DNA of 64,000 nucleotides from Sclerurus mexicanus. Taxonomy: Eukaryota; Chordata; Aves; Passeriformes; Furnariidae. Under the pieces are notes generated by a model. It was not told where the DNA came from, did no database searches, and was given only the letters and a program-made list of their open reading frames with translations. Positions 42,437 to 57,400 of the stretch are shown here, piece by piece. A program made the translations under genes and the position numbers. Numbering within the stretch: position 1 is the first letter of the stretch; the number at the start of each line of letters is the position of its first letter. The DNA lies in NCBI GenBank assembly GCA_013396755.1, contig VWZF01003005.1, forward strand, positions 302,913 to 366,912, given 5' to 3'.

Positions 42437-45400
42437 CTGTGGCTTTGAAGGCAAACTGGTAGCAAATCACCATGGCTTAGTGATATATACACTCTAATAG
42501 TACCTTCTCTTTGGAATATCTGCTTCTGTAAACTAAAAGATTTTGTGTTATGGTATCTCTACATAATTAGTATATTGCTGTATCAAATTTTAGTGTCAAC
42601 AGCAAAAAAGAGCTTTATGTTTGTTGTTCTCCAGGTGACCCTTCAGGTTGAAGTATGTTATAAAAATTGTGCTGAGGTTTTCAGGCCAACAAAGGACACA
42701 GAAATAACAAAAATGGGAAACCCTGCAAGTCTGAATTTAGCAAAACTCCTTGATCAACTACAGTCAACGTCATATAAATTGTAATTCAGGGCTTTGATGA
42801 CCTTATTCTGAAATTGGTCACTATATGAAGTGGCAATTGACTAGAACTTCTAATTCAGTTGTTGACTTTCAAATGTATAAGAAAATTTAGATGTGTCACA
42901 AATGAAGAGTTAAGTCCCATTACTATTGTTTGCTGATGAGGAAATAGTTGTTTCAATAACTATATAACAAAGTTGGGTAGGGATAGCTAAATGTTGGAAC
43001 AGTCAGTACAAGCTTCATATAACAATGGCTCGTAGGGCAGTGGGTGAAACAAGTTGTTCCAAGAATGCACTAGAAGCAGTCTCCAGGGTTCCTCCAGCCA
43101 GAACAGTTTTCCTTTAGGTTCTTCTTAAGTGCACTGAACAATTTGTTCTCTGAAATCTTGTGCTGTTGTTAGGATTTGGTGGCTTGAACAGTCACATGGG
43201 CAGGAAGGAGTCCATACACCTGCATTCTCTAACAGGGATCTGCTCGTTTTCAACACACAGGGTCAGCTGCATAACAATGTTACTGAATTAACAATGCATT
43301 TTCATATATCAAATTGATATTGATCACAACAGATACACAACAGATCCTTAGAAACCAGTTAGGAATTGTTATTTGGACACAGTATTTGTTTTACTGTGAT
43401 GCCATAACCAATGTTTTAGCAGAACATATCTTTTCTCCAGGGTGAAAACCTTGGTAGAAAAAAGCATCTGGTATATGGTTCACACATCGCCCGTCCTCTT
43501 GTTATTTTGGAAAATGTTTATGCCATTTTGAGATATATGTTCCAAAACTAAAATCTAAGCAAGAAAAAAAGTTGAAGCATCCTATTAGGACATAAATAAA
43601 TAAAAAAATAAATAAATATTATCTTATACGTGAATATAAGAAAGTGGTGTAACAGTTTGTTGAGGAAGTTCTGTCAAATCAAACCATACAAATATGAGTT
43701 ATACTTTTTTTTTCCCCCCAGAAGAAAGTCCTTACCTTTCCTCTTGAAATGCCAAAACAGGTTTGGGAAGTCCACCTGAAGCGAGCTTGAAGTTGAGGAA
43801 CTGAACAGAAATGCACCGGTGGTTTCTGCCCCAGAGCATCCCTGGATGTGAAAGGAGGTGACGAGTCTCTTAAGATCGCAGCACTCCTCTTGCTGGTGAG
43901 AAATCGCCCGAGCGGGATGCAGCGCAGGCAGTGACTGGACCACACTGGTGTTGCAAGAACTAACTGTCAAGGAGGCATCAGGAGGAGACCGGGAATAATG
44001 GCCTCATCAGGGAGACAGAAGTTGGGAAAAATCCAAAGGGTGATGTAGAATGGGAATAAAATGAAAAAGAGTTAGGTAGAGATAAGAGTAGAGTCTTGAA
44101 TAAGCGGTAAGTGGTCATGGCGCAGAGGATACTAAAACCAAAGGACAAAGGTATAGAAAGGTGAAAGATTGAACAAGACTTAAAGATCTCTAACCAGTAC
44201 AACTCCATCCTGTCAAAATAGGTGTAAATTTCACTGATAGAGCCTGCTTTTTCAGTGGTTAAGTCAAAAAAGTAAAAAACAACTGTTTTCGCTTGCCAGT
44301 AACTCCTTTGGGATAATTAAAAGGGATGTCTAAAAAAATCTAAAATTAAAAACTGTTATCACACGAGCTACTAAAGAGACATCACAGTTCAAATACTAGA
44401 AAAGAATTTTCACAGTGAAGCTGGTTTAGCAGTGGAACAGCTTGCCAAGAGAGATGGTGAAATTTCCATCATTAAAGATAGTCAAAGCTGTCCTTGTTTG
44501 GACATGGCCTGCAGCTACCTGTTTTAGCTTCAACAGTGCACTTGCTTGGAGCAGAAGGCTGGATGGAAGACCAGCAGATGTCTCTTCCAATCTATCTCTT
44601 TCTGTAGATGTAATATGCATTTTCTGAGGGAGCTTCCAGTTTCTGTTGGAAGAGAAGAAAATCTAAGACCTGCAAACACCATAATCAAGGTGACAAAAAT
44701 TTATCTTAATCCTGGCATTTCTTATCTCCACAACCTGATCTGATAGCTTCCAGTAAGAATTCTTTTAGACCCTTTTCAGTCACAGCTCTATGCTTCAGGC
44801 GTATGATTTGTGCCTTATTTAGGTGTTGAGCTGACTTGGGGGTGTGAAGCAGGAAAGACAGCATTGTCAAGACCATGTTCTCATTCATTGCAGCTACACA
44901 AGTCAGGGAAGAAAGCTTTGTAGGAAGAGAAGAAGTTTCACTGAGGCTTGGAGAACTGGACGTTAAACCTGCTTATCTCACTGAGCTCAACACTCTGCCT
45001 ATTCAGGTTACATTTTTGACAAATGCCTTCTTGTTTTTCAATATGTACAGCTTCCCATCCGGAAACTATTTAGTGGGAGTTCTGCGTACAGGACAACAAG
45101 GCAAATGCATGTAGGAATTTTTATACAAGCAGAAATTAAGTGAATTTAAGATCTTTCAATATGAAACAGAAATAATTGAGGGAGACAATATGATATGGTC
45201 TATAAAGTCATGACTGCCCTAAAAAAGGTGAATAGTGAATAATTTGCTATTTGTTACAAGAATTACAGTAAAAATCAAATGAAATTATCAAACTGCAGAT
45301 CAGAACCAAACAAAGGACTTCTTCCACGTAAAGTATAATTAAACTATAGCGTTCTTTGTCCCAGAAAGCCGTACATGCCTAAAATTTATATAATTCATAG

Positions 45401-48400
45401 AAGTGATTAGACAAATCCACAGAAGATCATCCATCAGTGGTTATTACAATGAAAAAGGCAGACATAACCTTTGGCTTGGGAAGTCCCTCAAAGAAGTGAC
45501 TTACCATGAAGACATCCATTTTGCCTGTCGACTAAAGTGCACCCACGCTAAATGTTGTCATCTATTCACAAGCGACTACATAAACAGTCTGGGCAGATAA
45601 CAAATGGCATGTGCCTAACAAACAGCAGTGTTATCTCCTTTGACCAGATGCAAAGGTAGATACTATGATTTATGTGCCCCTTTGCTTTACACAAAGGATG
45701 TGACATGTTGCAAAACACTTATCGTACTGCCATGAATCCAGTCATACTAAGGCCCAGGCCTTGGAATCCTGGAGTAGAGCCAGCTATAATATAAAAAAAC
45801 CAAACCATGAGGAAATGTGTTATCAAAATAGAAGTGGCAGGTTTGGGAGACTGAATTTGCCACTGCACCCAAAGTATTTCCTACTCTTTCTTTAACTGAA
45901 GTAACAATTTGAGTCTGGCTTTTTTATTTATACTAATTTAACTGAAGGATAATTAAATGTGTGCTTTGTTTTCCCATAAAAAGTGGTTTCCCTAGTATTT
46001 GACAGAACAGTACCACTCTGTACTAGCCCTATTCTTATTCTCTTTCCCCAGACCTTTTGTTCTGGCTGCTGATTGTATATGAAACACATTTTTGTCTCCA
46101 CACTTGGAACAGTAACTGTCAGTTTTACTGAGGGTTTTCCATTACCACTTTAGCCAAAGATTACTAGCATTGCAAAGAAGCAATTAAAATGCCTTACCCT
46201 AACTTTTCCTCTTATATTTTGGAGTGGGAGGAGTATTCTTCTGGCTGAGCAGCTGAGTTTTCCACACATGCAGAAGCTTTTGCAACTTCAATATATTAAA
46301 GTTTAAAAATTCCCATACTTGGCGTAACTGATTTGGTATTTTGATATCACACTCAATGCTCTTGCTGCTACTTTGAACCATTGCATTGCACTGTCTCCCC
46401 AGCTCAGCAGCAATGTTCCTCCTGAAGTTCCTCAGGGACAACTGGGCCGTGAGGACTGATGAAACCAGAATGGATGGGACCTAAAAGCTGCAGAAAGGAT
46501 CTAGAGGGAGTCCATGTCTCTTCTCTGATGTATAAGGACTGTTATTAAAAGGGGGTGGAACTGCAGATAGATGCTCAACCTCCCTCTTACTAAAAAGGAA
46601 TGAGAGTTGAACATCTAACAAAGGAACAGAAATTAATCCCAGAAGGTGTCCTCTTATATTTTTAGACTTGCTTATCTTTTTGTGAGTCTAGCCCTAGATG
46701 CCAAAAGAGCTCATCTCTGACACTGGCAGTTCAAAAGCTCACAGATGTAACACAGAGAGATGTGCATTCCCTACACAGTGGTAGTTCAGAACTGTATCAG
46801 ACCAAGCACTGTAATCAGCACATCAAGGACTTCCCATAGTGCTGTTACTGCATTGCTACTTCTTCTGCCATGCTTCCCTCCCTGGCAATCTCCTGCAAAT
46901 GCCAATGACTCCAGAAAATCTGCTGGATGGTCCCAGCTCACTTATTTCTCAGGACCACAGGCCAGCAGACAGCCCTGTCTAAGCTGTGTAGGAAAAATTG
47001 TTCTTCTCTTCACTGGAGCAAGGACAAAATATTTTGAAGATTTTCAGACAGTTATTGCACCTCTCCTATGGGGAAAGGCTGAAAGAATTGGGATTCTTCA
47101 GTCTGGAAAAGAGACGTGGTCAGGGTGACCTAACTGTTGCCTTCCAGTACCTGAAGGAAGCTTACAGGAAAGATGGGGCAACACTATTTACAAGGGTATG
47201 TAGTGACAGGAGAAGGGGGAGTGGGTTCAAATTGAAAGAGAGTAGGTTTAGACTAGATATTAGGAAAAAATTCTCTACTGTGAGAATGATGAGACAGTGC
47301 AACAGGTTGCCCAGGTAAATTGTGGATACCCCATCCCTGGAGACATTCCAGGTCAGGTTACATGGATCTAGTTGAAGGTGTCCCTGCCCATGGAAGGGGG
47401 GATTTGAACTAGGTGATTTTTAAAGTCCCCTTCCAACCCAAACCACTCTGTGATTCTATGATATATTGCATTTTGTATATTTAATTAAGCTGCAATTAGG
47501 ACAGAAAATAAGGAAAAATATGATGCTAACAGTAGAAATGAGATAAACTAGCTCCTACATGCCATGCTAAATACAATTGAAGACAGATAACTTCTTTTGG
47601 CAGACTTTTGGTAGCAAATTGTTGGTTATAGCACATTTTCTATTATTCTCTTTTCTGAAGTTCTACAAGTTTTCTACAAGAGAATGAAATGTGATCCTGT
47701 AGTCTGTGAGAAGAAGCTCTTCCCTCAGAAGAAAATTACTTGGATTCCAATTTCTTATTCAAAGCATACTTGATATAAAACATCTAAATGTTTACCAGAG
47801 CATCTATTTGAAGCCAGGTGAGTAATCTAACCAAACAGAGTATTTGCTCTTCTTTGTGGATTGACAGTAAATTTATTAAACTGTCTTTTGATGTGATCAG
47901 AACTCCTCCCATAAAACCACTATTATCACCTTAACATGACAGGTGTGCCAATGTAGCTCTTCCTCAAGGAGGACTCATGAATAGGAAGAGCTGAAAATCC
48001 TGATTTCAGTGCACCATTGGAGAGTTAGTTCCCCACGTTACTGGAGCGGGTTCCAAGAGAGCCAATTCAGATTATTCTAGTTTCTGGAGCCGACCAGGTG
48101 GCTTGGGAGAAAATCTACTCAGGAAGGGCACTGATTCCTACTTAGGCTTCCCCCAGCCTGAATGAGTCCTTTGGATGATTATGAGTTAAATGATGAGCAA
48201 ATCTGACTGTCAAAATATTGTGGAAAATTAGGATGAAGCTAATAAAGAAGTTCAGGTATCTCAGCAGTTCAGCCTATTGTCCTGTAGACAACAGGGCTGC
48301 TTGAAAAGTTTGTCAGAATTTGGCTTAACTGCTTATGGCACACATTTCCAGAGACTAAAACTCCATTAATCAGAGAAAAAAGGCGATGGAAAGAACTATT

Positions 48401-51400
48401 TGAGAAGAACAGAAAATTAACCAGAGCCTCAGGCACAGAAAAACTGCATGGCTTTAAGACATAACTCTGTCTCTAAAGCTCCAAAGCTGTCAGAAAAATT
48501 AGAAACTAAATTAGAACTTTTGTAGTGCAAGAAAACAAAATTATGTGCCATTTTGATTCTTTGTTAAATGTCTATGCTGCTATCCACCATTATTTTCTCT
48601 GTCTGAACAAACACAAACAGTGTGTAGAGCCCCAAATATTGGCCAAGTACTAAGGTCTACTAAAGTTAATATTGTGGACCAAATGTTTCACCTTGATGCA
48701 GTTATAACACCTAGTGGAAGTTCACAGATCAATAAAATGTTATTGTGTTTCAAAGACACAAGCTAAAAAAAAGTTCTCTAAGAAACGTTTTCCTTTGGGA
48801 ATAATACATTAAGACATCCTCTTCCTCTGCAAAAATAAATAAATAAAGACAGATAGATATATTCTGTTTTATTGGGAATAATTACTTATATCTCATTTTG
48901 TATGGAATGTTTTCCAAGAAGCAATCTGTATACAAATATATGAAGTATGCAAATACAATCTAAAATGCAAGAGCTTTCAAGATACCTTAGGTATCACCCA
49001 TTCCCTTTTGCCTCATGACTAGAAGTAAAGCAGAAGTTAATAGACCTGAATATACAGCCTGCTCTGACAAGTATGTTTTAAATAGTTTCTTCCTAAAGAG
49101 ATCTAGGATGGGATGCAAAATTTACTGAAATCAACATCACTATCTGAAATTTAAAAGCCATAACCTACATCATAATAGAGCAGGTAAAACTGCTAAATGT
49201 TTTTCATTGAGGAAGTTGTTTTATGTCAAACTATTTAGTTAAAGAAAATGAGGAATGGCTTACTTTTTATAAAGATTCTTTGGTCACTGTTGCTGACCTC
49301 CCAGACTGATTGAAATGTAAGGTCTATGTCTATTTCAGGTATCCAGAAAATTAACAAGTATATTTAAAGGAAACTAACAAGTATATTTAAAGGAATCAAC
49401 CACTACCGAAACAAATAAACAAACAACAAAACCCTCTTGTGGCATTCTTGTTGGGATAATAGCTGCTAATGATCTGCATATATAAATGGATATCTATTTA
49501 AAGCAGATCCAAATATATCACATTAGTATGCCTTACTTATTTAATGCAAGTTGTAAAGACGATGTACACTGCAGTGACTAAGCCAACACTTCCTTAAGGG
49601 CTTCTGACTGTTCTGCAAAAATGAATTAACTAACACTGAAGAATAAAGACATCAAAGTGAGACTTTTTTTACTCAATGCCAAATTGACATTTAAGGTTTT
49701 ATCTCCTTTAACCAAGAGGATTCTGATTTTATTTTCCTTCACCTTCAGCTCCTCAGCATTCACTATCAAATTTTGTCCATTCTGCAATAAAAATCATATA
49801 GAGATGCAACTTGTATGAAATGCACTGACAAAAAAAGGAAGTTTCAACATAAAACACAACAGAATTACTGCTATCTTAGAAAAATGTTTGTTGTAACAAA
49901 GGATGACAGCAGCAATTGTTTCAGTCCTTGTGTCCTAGTTATCCTTAGTGCCCATGACTTGACTTATATATGTAACCAGAGGCTCAGTTCAGTGATAGAG
50001 TCAGATGGGCTTATTCTACCAGTAAGACAATTTGATAGCACAGACTCATATTCTTTTGGGACAAAAAAAAAAAAAAAAAGTGGATTTGGCTGCAGGAATA
50101 TCTCTATATGAGTATAAAATCACTGCATAACTACTGGGATGTGAGCAAATGTGTACATTTACTGTTCTTCAAAACTGTCTTGTCTTCTAACGAGGTTCCC
50201 TGCTTTAAACACAGATGTTTTCTTACACCATCAGATCTAGTTTTCAGCAGTACTTTGTTTAGTGAAAGTGCTTGTGGTCAAAATTCTATAGTGAATACAC
50301 AGGATGATAGAGGGATGCAGAACTGAGGGGAATTCTAGACATCTGCAGCTCAGCCTCTGCTCCAGCCAGGACTGACTTCAAACCTAGGTCAAGCTGCTCA
50401 GGAGTTTATCCAAGTATCTTCCAAAAATCTCAAAGGATAGAAATTCTCCATCCTCTCTGGGCAACCGGTGCCAGGGCTCAGACATTCTTGGGGAGGGGAA
50501 TATTTTCCTTCCATCCACTTGGAATTTTCTTTCTTCCAGCCCATGAGTATTGTCTTCACTCCTTTCTTCATGCACCTCTGAGAAGACTCTGACTGTGTTT
50601 TGTCTACAAAACCCGTTTGGGCACAAGAACACAACAACTGGATTCCCTGAGCCTCTCTTTAAACCAAACAATCAAATTCCCAGCCTGACACTGTATGGCA
50701 TGTGTTCCAGCCCCTCAGACATCTCAGTGCCCTGCTAGACTCACTGTAGTTCTGTTGTGTTGCAAAGTCTACAGCAGCCATTCCCTTTTGATCTTTTTCT
50801 GCTTTTTCCACTACCGAGCTGTGTAACTCTGAGAAGACCAAACCACAATAATTTTTCTTTTTCTCTTGCCACTTTGTTAACTATGTCCCTTTGGGGAAGT
50901 AGGAATTGTTTCTTCCACTTGTGTATAGAGTTCCAAACGTATCAGGATTCTGATCCCTGTTGGCTTCTGGGCATTGCTACAATAGAAAATACAATAATAC
51001 TTACCCACAGGAAGAACAAAAGGAAAAAATATTGGAATAGGACAAAAAGAGAAAGACTTAGTCACAAAGAAAGTGCTAAAGTACAAAAATGAGGAATGAT
51101 GATTTTTTTTATTGTGCCCCAGATAGTTTCTTTCACAAAGCAAAAACAGAAGTTAGTAGAAGTTTGAATAATCACCCTATATTTTCCTGCATTTTTGTTT
51201 CTCTACCTGGAGCTGCCATCCTTGCACCTTCCACTGTCACTGGGCAAAGGTATAGATCTTGGGAATTGCATCTCCCAATTCCTTTGCACTAGAGTGCTCC
51301 CTGCAGGATAGGTTTCACCAGGGCCTTTCTCTGGGTTTATGCCAATTGATCTTCACTGAAATGCTGGCATTGTGTTGTCATAAGTGTAATGGCTGAAGAC

Positions 51401-54400
51401 AAAATCAGGCTGTAGATGTGATGTGTCTTTCAGAAGGTTCCTGGGATTAAAGACCTTTTTATCTTATGAAAAATAAGGTCTCCCTTTTGTCAGTTGACTC
51501 ACTGAATGCAGAATAAATGCAATGTTTCTTAAGTTCAAGCAGGATATCTGGATAGTTATCAGCGTTGTTACACAAGTGATATTGATAATCTTATTCACGT
51601 AAACTGGTGGCCAACCGAAGAATACAATATGCCATCAAGTGAATATTAATGTTCCTCACTATACTGTTCAAGGGTAAACAACTTTTTAATAGTAAATACA
51701 ACTTTACCTACCTTACTAGTAATCTAAAATATTTTATAAGCATATCCTTTTAAAATTTCTGAGTAGACCAAGCAGAAATTGTGTACAAATTCAAAGCATG
51801 GTGGATCAGAAAACTGTTAGGTGTCACAAAATTTTTTTTCCCTGATTTTTTCCCTAAACTTTCTTTTGCTCCAAAGTGTTAAAGGAAGTTTTCCCATTTC
51901 CAGATTCTAGATGAAGTTTTGGAAGCATATTCTGTTGTTTATTTCCCAGTTTTGGAGGAATAAAAATAGAAAAAAGTATTGTTAAAGAATCATCAGTGAA
52001 AATGCACAGGAATAGACCATCAAAATGACTGCTGATAAAAGTGTTGTTCACTTTCATTTTTTCTTCTATTTCATGAATAAAGGGCTCAGACAGTCTCAAT
52101 GACTAAAGTCACAGAAGTAATTAAACACTCATTCTCCAGGTTAGAGTTCAAAGCCCAAGTTCCTCCTTCCTTTTATGGAGCTGACAAATGTTTAAACCAG
52201 TAGATTAAAAGGCATGGAAAAATAATGGAATTGTCCTGGAACAAAATTGAAGATCAAATTACTAAAACCAAACTCACAAAAACCAAGTAGAAAATTCTCA
52301 TTAAATTCAATTTACTTACTTGAATTTCTCTCAGATGAATTCAGAAAATATGATTCAACTTCTGCCTATTTTAAATTATACAATTTCATGTAATAGGGTA
52401 AAAATTATGTGTGGAATTTCTGGGTCATCTCTCTTCCTCACAGTACTTCTTGACTGCAAAAGTACAGGATTCCTGACTTTCCTAATCTGAAAATTTTGTT
52501 TAAAGAATTTTCCTCATTGTCTGGATAAAACCCTGCAGCTTTTCCTTCAACAAACAAAAGAAATAAAATAATACAGATTTTTTTTTTGTCCTGGGAATTA
52601 TGTAGATTGGTCTAAAGAAATTCCATTAGCATACAACAATTCCTTTTAAATTAAAAATCTTTAATGTTTCTTTGGCATGCATATGATAGAGTTGTCTGTT
52701 TCATGAAAATTAACAGTTCCATGGAAACATCAAATCAGTGCTCAGAGATGGCCAAAATCCATGGAGAGTGCTGGTAAATTATTAGAGAAAGAATAGAGAA
52801 TAAAACATACTGTTATGCTGCTCCCATGCAGTTCTAAAACTGTTTCTTGCCATCTTCACCTCTATAGACCTTCATTACAAAAAGGCTATAACAGGATTGG
52901 AAAACATATGGACAAGATCAGCACTGAAGATAAATGGTATGGGAAGACTCTGTATGAGAACAATTAGACAATTACTTCAGTTCAGGATGGATGTGACTGA
53001 GGTCATGGAAAATGTACATAAAAGCCTATAAAGCCAAAATTCCTCATGGAGAGAGGGTCTGTAGGTGACTGCTTCTACCAAAGGAACCCAAGGAGGCATC
53101 AAATAAAGCTAGTAATCAGCAGGCTCAAACAAATCAAAGGTAGAGGTTCTTCACATGGTGTTAAACCATAATACTCCTTGCAAGCTGTTGGTGAGGACTA
53201 ACTGTTTGCATGGCTTTGAAGGCAGAAGACATGGTGTAATATACTCATAGAATGGCAAAATATAGAGAAGTCGCTCCTGCACCAAGAAGTTTCCAAGCTG
53301 TAAATCCTTGATTCTGGAAAAGTATTTGGGGCACTATCACTACATGTTTTCTTTATTCCTATATTCTTTCTGTAGATATATGAGTTGGTGATAAGGAAGG
53401 CAGAGGCATGAGGCCATCCATGGCTGTGTGGCAGTGGCCAAATAACTGCACCTCATGCATAAACCCATGATATTCCATCTTTCTTCATCTCTGTCAAAAA
53501 TCTTTTTTCTCTACCCTCTTCCAGCCATTGCAAAGGCAAACCTTTAGCCCTGGCCAAGTTCACCACATTTTGGCTTTCCCTGTGTTCTGCATTATGCATA
53601 GGTTTATACCAGCCACCCAGATTCTCTTTGCCTCCTGAATTTAATGCAGCTCCAATTCTTTTTTTTTTGCTCTTTGCTTTTTACACCTGTCCTAACTCTA
53701 CCATTGCTGCCTCTCTGTACTGGTTGTCTGACTTGGCAGGGCTAGCTGAACCTTAGGAGCAGCTTAGTGGGATGCTACAGATACTGCAGATGTCATTGGG
53801 AAGAAAGCAAAGGCAAAGGTGAAGGGAACAGAAAATCATGCCCATTATATGTGATCTTACGGTTCTTATTGATTGGTGGTCGGGTGTCAGAAGTGGATGT
53901 GCTGTTGTCAGTGTGTGTATTCTACAGGCCAAGCACAAATGCACTCAGACTTCTGTGCACTCTGGCCAGAGCAACAACTACAACTGATCTCCCCAGGCCA
54001 ACACCATAAACACAATCTGGCATTCTAGATTTTTTTTTGGTCATCAATATGACACAAAAATTGAAGTAACAGTGACAAGTCACCCCTCCATCTGGAGTCA
54101 CAGAATCACAGATTTATAGAATAATACTGGCTGGGAGATAGCTCTGCAAGTCATCTTGTCAAACACAACGTTCCTCATCTTCCTAAAAAAATAGAAAAGA
54201 AAAAAGTAAAATACAGAATCAGGCAGTGTTATCCACGTTGGAGTTAGGCTCCAAGGTCTCATCACTCTCCTTGGCATTTCTTTTCAGCTGATGAAAGTTA
54301 CTTCTGGCTTAGTGTTCTGGCTTCTGTTACCATTTCTCAGGTGCACAGGGCTGCCCACACATTATGTAGCTAAGCTGGTATCTAATTCAGGTTTTAGAAT

Positions 54401-57400
54401 TCCTTTAAATGGTACAGCAGCCAAAGAGTTTCTGCCACAAGTAGGTTAAGGAGCGGATTGCAAAATGGTGAATGCAGGGTGTGTAATACTCACATAGACA
54501 CAGGCTTCCATCCAAGTAGAAAAGGCTATTAAAACACTTTAACACAGCAATATTTACAATTATGGAAGGAGTAAAAAAAAAGATAAAAAATTATCTGAAT
54601 ACTAATCCAACAATAGGAAGCCAGAAAGAATGGTCTCTGATTTTGTTTTTGGTTTTTTTTTTTTTTAATGAGAAAAGTACAAGAGGTACTTTATTTCACA
54701 GATCTATTTTAAAAAACTCAATAGATCACATCCTATGTGGTCTAACTGTAGTCTTCATGGACTTCATAGTCTTTCATGGACTACAGATTTTCTCAGACAA
54801 CATATACTTTTCTAAAAAGAATTTTGCACCATAAAATGTTATTTTTGTTTTATTTTTCATGCCACTTTTTTACCTTTTCTGATGGTAAACTGGTGGAATT
54901 TAAACTTTTAAGTGTGTGTTATTTCAAATGAACCTTACTGATGATTAACACAATGTTATTTGATACTTTTCTATGCCATTGAACTAGAGCAAACAAAATA
55001 AGTTTAAATATAGTTCATCTAATTAATTTCTGCCCTTATAGGTCTTGTGTGAGGTGATCCACTACATGAAGGAAGGATGGGAGAGAGAATTGGTAATATT
55101 CAGATACAACAGGTGTACTTTGGTTCTAGTACATACAGAAAGAGCATCCTAACTTCCTCAGACAGCACTGACTTCCAATATTTGTGCAGTATTTACTACT
55201 CATTGAGTGAAAAAGATGGCAATTTACAATTAAATGGGATTGCAAAAGTGTAATGAGAAAAGGAATAGAAAAAAGGGGTGTGAGTTGACCAATGCTGTAA
55301 ACTTGCATTTTCAGAAGCTGTTGTTATTCTAACATTAAGAACACACGGGATTTAATCTTACAAGAAAATAATAATAATCAGTCTTTGCTGGTGACTTTTG
55401 CCAGCTAGCTGTCAATCCCTATTGGGAAGAACCTATAGTGAAGCATGAGAACAAAACAGAACAAAAATATGTCCTGTGTGTGCTTGTATGGGTGGGAAAG
55501 AGTTGACTTTAAAGCTCCTGGTTCATTTCAAAGGACTGAGATGTAAGTCTGAACGACTGAGCATATAAAAAAGATAAATTGATGTTATCATGAGCACAAT
55601 TAGCATAATTTTTTTTTTGAGAACAGCAAATACTTTAGTTGTTTATACACAGAAAGGTTTGCTTATGTCTTACTGACCAGAGATTTTCCTTTCATTTTTT
55701 TGTCTCAGTTGAAATTATCTACATTATCAAGCTAATGTTTGATAACTTACTTAGTACTGGTATTACATTGTATTTTGTCTCAACTCAGTACCTGCAAGTC
55801 TGTAGATTCTCTGGGACATCAGGTTTAAGCAGCAACCAGCTAAGTGTCACAATATAGAGATTTATATATTTTAATTTTTTAAAAAAATATTAGTATTAAA
55901 AGTATTGCAAAGAAAACCTATCATGAAATGAAAGCCTACATTAAATTAAAATTAATGGATGCTGATTCTTTTTCACTTGTCACTCTGTCAGTTCTGATAT
56001 ATCTATACTCTGTGGGAAAAAAAGTCCTCTGAAGAAAATTGGCCAGTAGATACCATTTTTAATTTTTAATTTAATAGTCTTGTTTAATCAGCTCAACCCA
56101 ATATATATATATCACTGCTTCCAGGAGTTTCCTGCCACTTGTTCCCTTCTTATTCATTTTTAGCTCCTGTATCAGTTTTCCAGGAGTGCTCCAAGGAGAA
56201 AATAATCTTCAGGTTATACAAATGCTTGTAAATTTCAATGCTGATAAAAACATTAATAATATTTACCAGAAGACATTACAACAAATTAAGTTTGCTATAC
56301 CATTACAAACTTACCCGTAGTATTATTTAAAAAATACATAAATGCATTCATATATAGATACTAGTAAGTTTCATGAATAGTCATTTTTATGTTGCTTGAA
56401 TCTAACATTACTGAATGGCTTCAGAATAAGAAATTTTCTAGAATTCTCTGTTTTTCTGGCACAGAAATGAGGGTATTAGTCTGGGCACAGTCAGGTGTGA
56501 AGGATGAAAACAGTTTGTAAAGAGGGCAGTTATTCCACAGAAAAAGCATGTGGGACTTAGGTCTGCTTATAACCAAACAATTTCACATTCTTAGTTTTGC
56601 ATTCACTTGTCACATTTGTTGTGCCAAGAGAAGATGGTCCAAAAGCTCACTTTAGCCAAGCATGTGTTGGTTCCAAGTTTGTTATTGCAGATGTACCACT
56701 TTCCTTTTTCCTGTTATTAAGCTATATTGTTTCTTTTCCATTTGTTGGCACTTTGCCACAAATGGCATTGATGTGAAGTTACACCTTAGCTTGAATGCCT
56801 GGGGATCTGTACTTGAGAAGGGTAGGAGAATCCAGCATCCTTGACATGCTTGAGGACAGGGCTACCATTCAGAAGAACTTGACAGGCTTCACGGTGGGTC
56901 CCAAAGGAACCTTAAAAGATTCAACAAGTTCTGTACCTGGAAAGGAGACACCACTTTCAACAGCACAGACTGGTGATGTTCTGGCTGAGGAACGGCTTTG
57001 CTGGAATGGGAGTCTTGGTAGAAGAAAGCTGAACATGAGCCAGCAGTGGGCTCTGGCAGCCAAGCAGCTCAACTGTACCATGGAGCATATTCATAGGAGT
57101 ACAGCTATCAGACTGAGGAAAATTGCTCTCTCTTTCTACTCAGCATTCATCAGATTGCATCTCAAATGCTGCATTCAGTTTTGAGGCCACTAATACGAGA
57201 TAGGCATTGATAACTGGAACACATTCTGTAGGGGTCCACCAGATCAGGCAAGGGACTGAAACACCTGCCCTGGCAGGAGAGACTGAGGGAACAGAGCTTG
57301 GAGAGAAGGCTTGGGTTAGGACATACACCTAATAGCAGCCTTCTAAAACTTACAAGGATGTTATCAAGAAGATGGAAGCAGGCTTTCCACAATGGTGTGT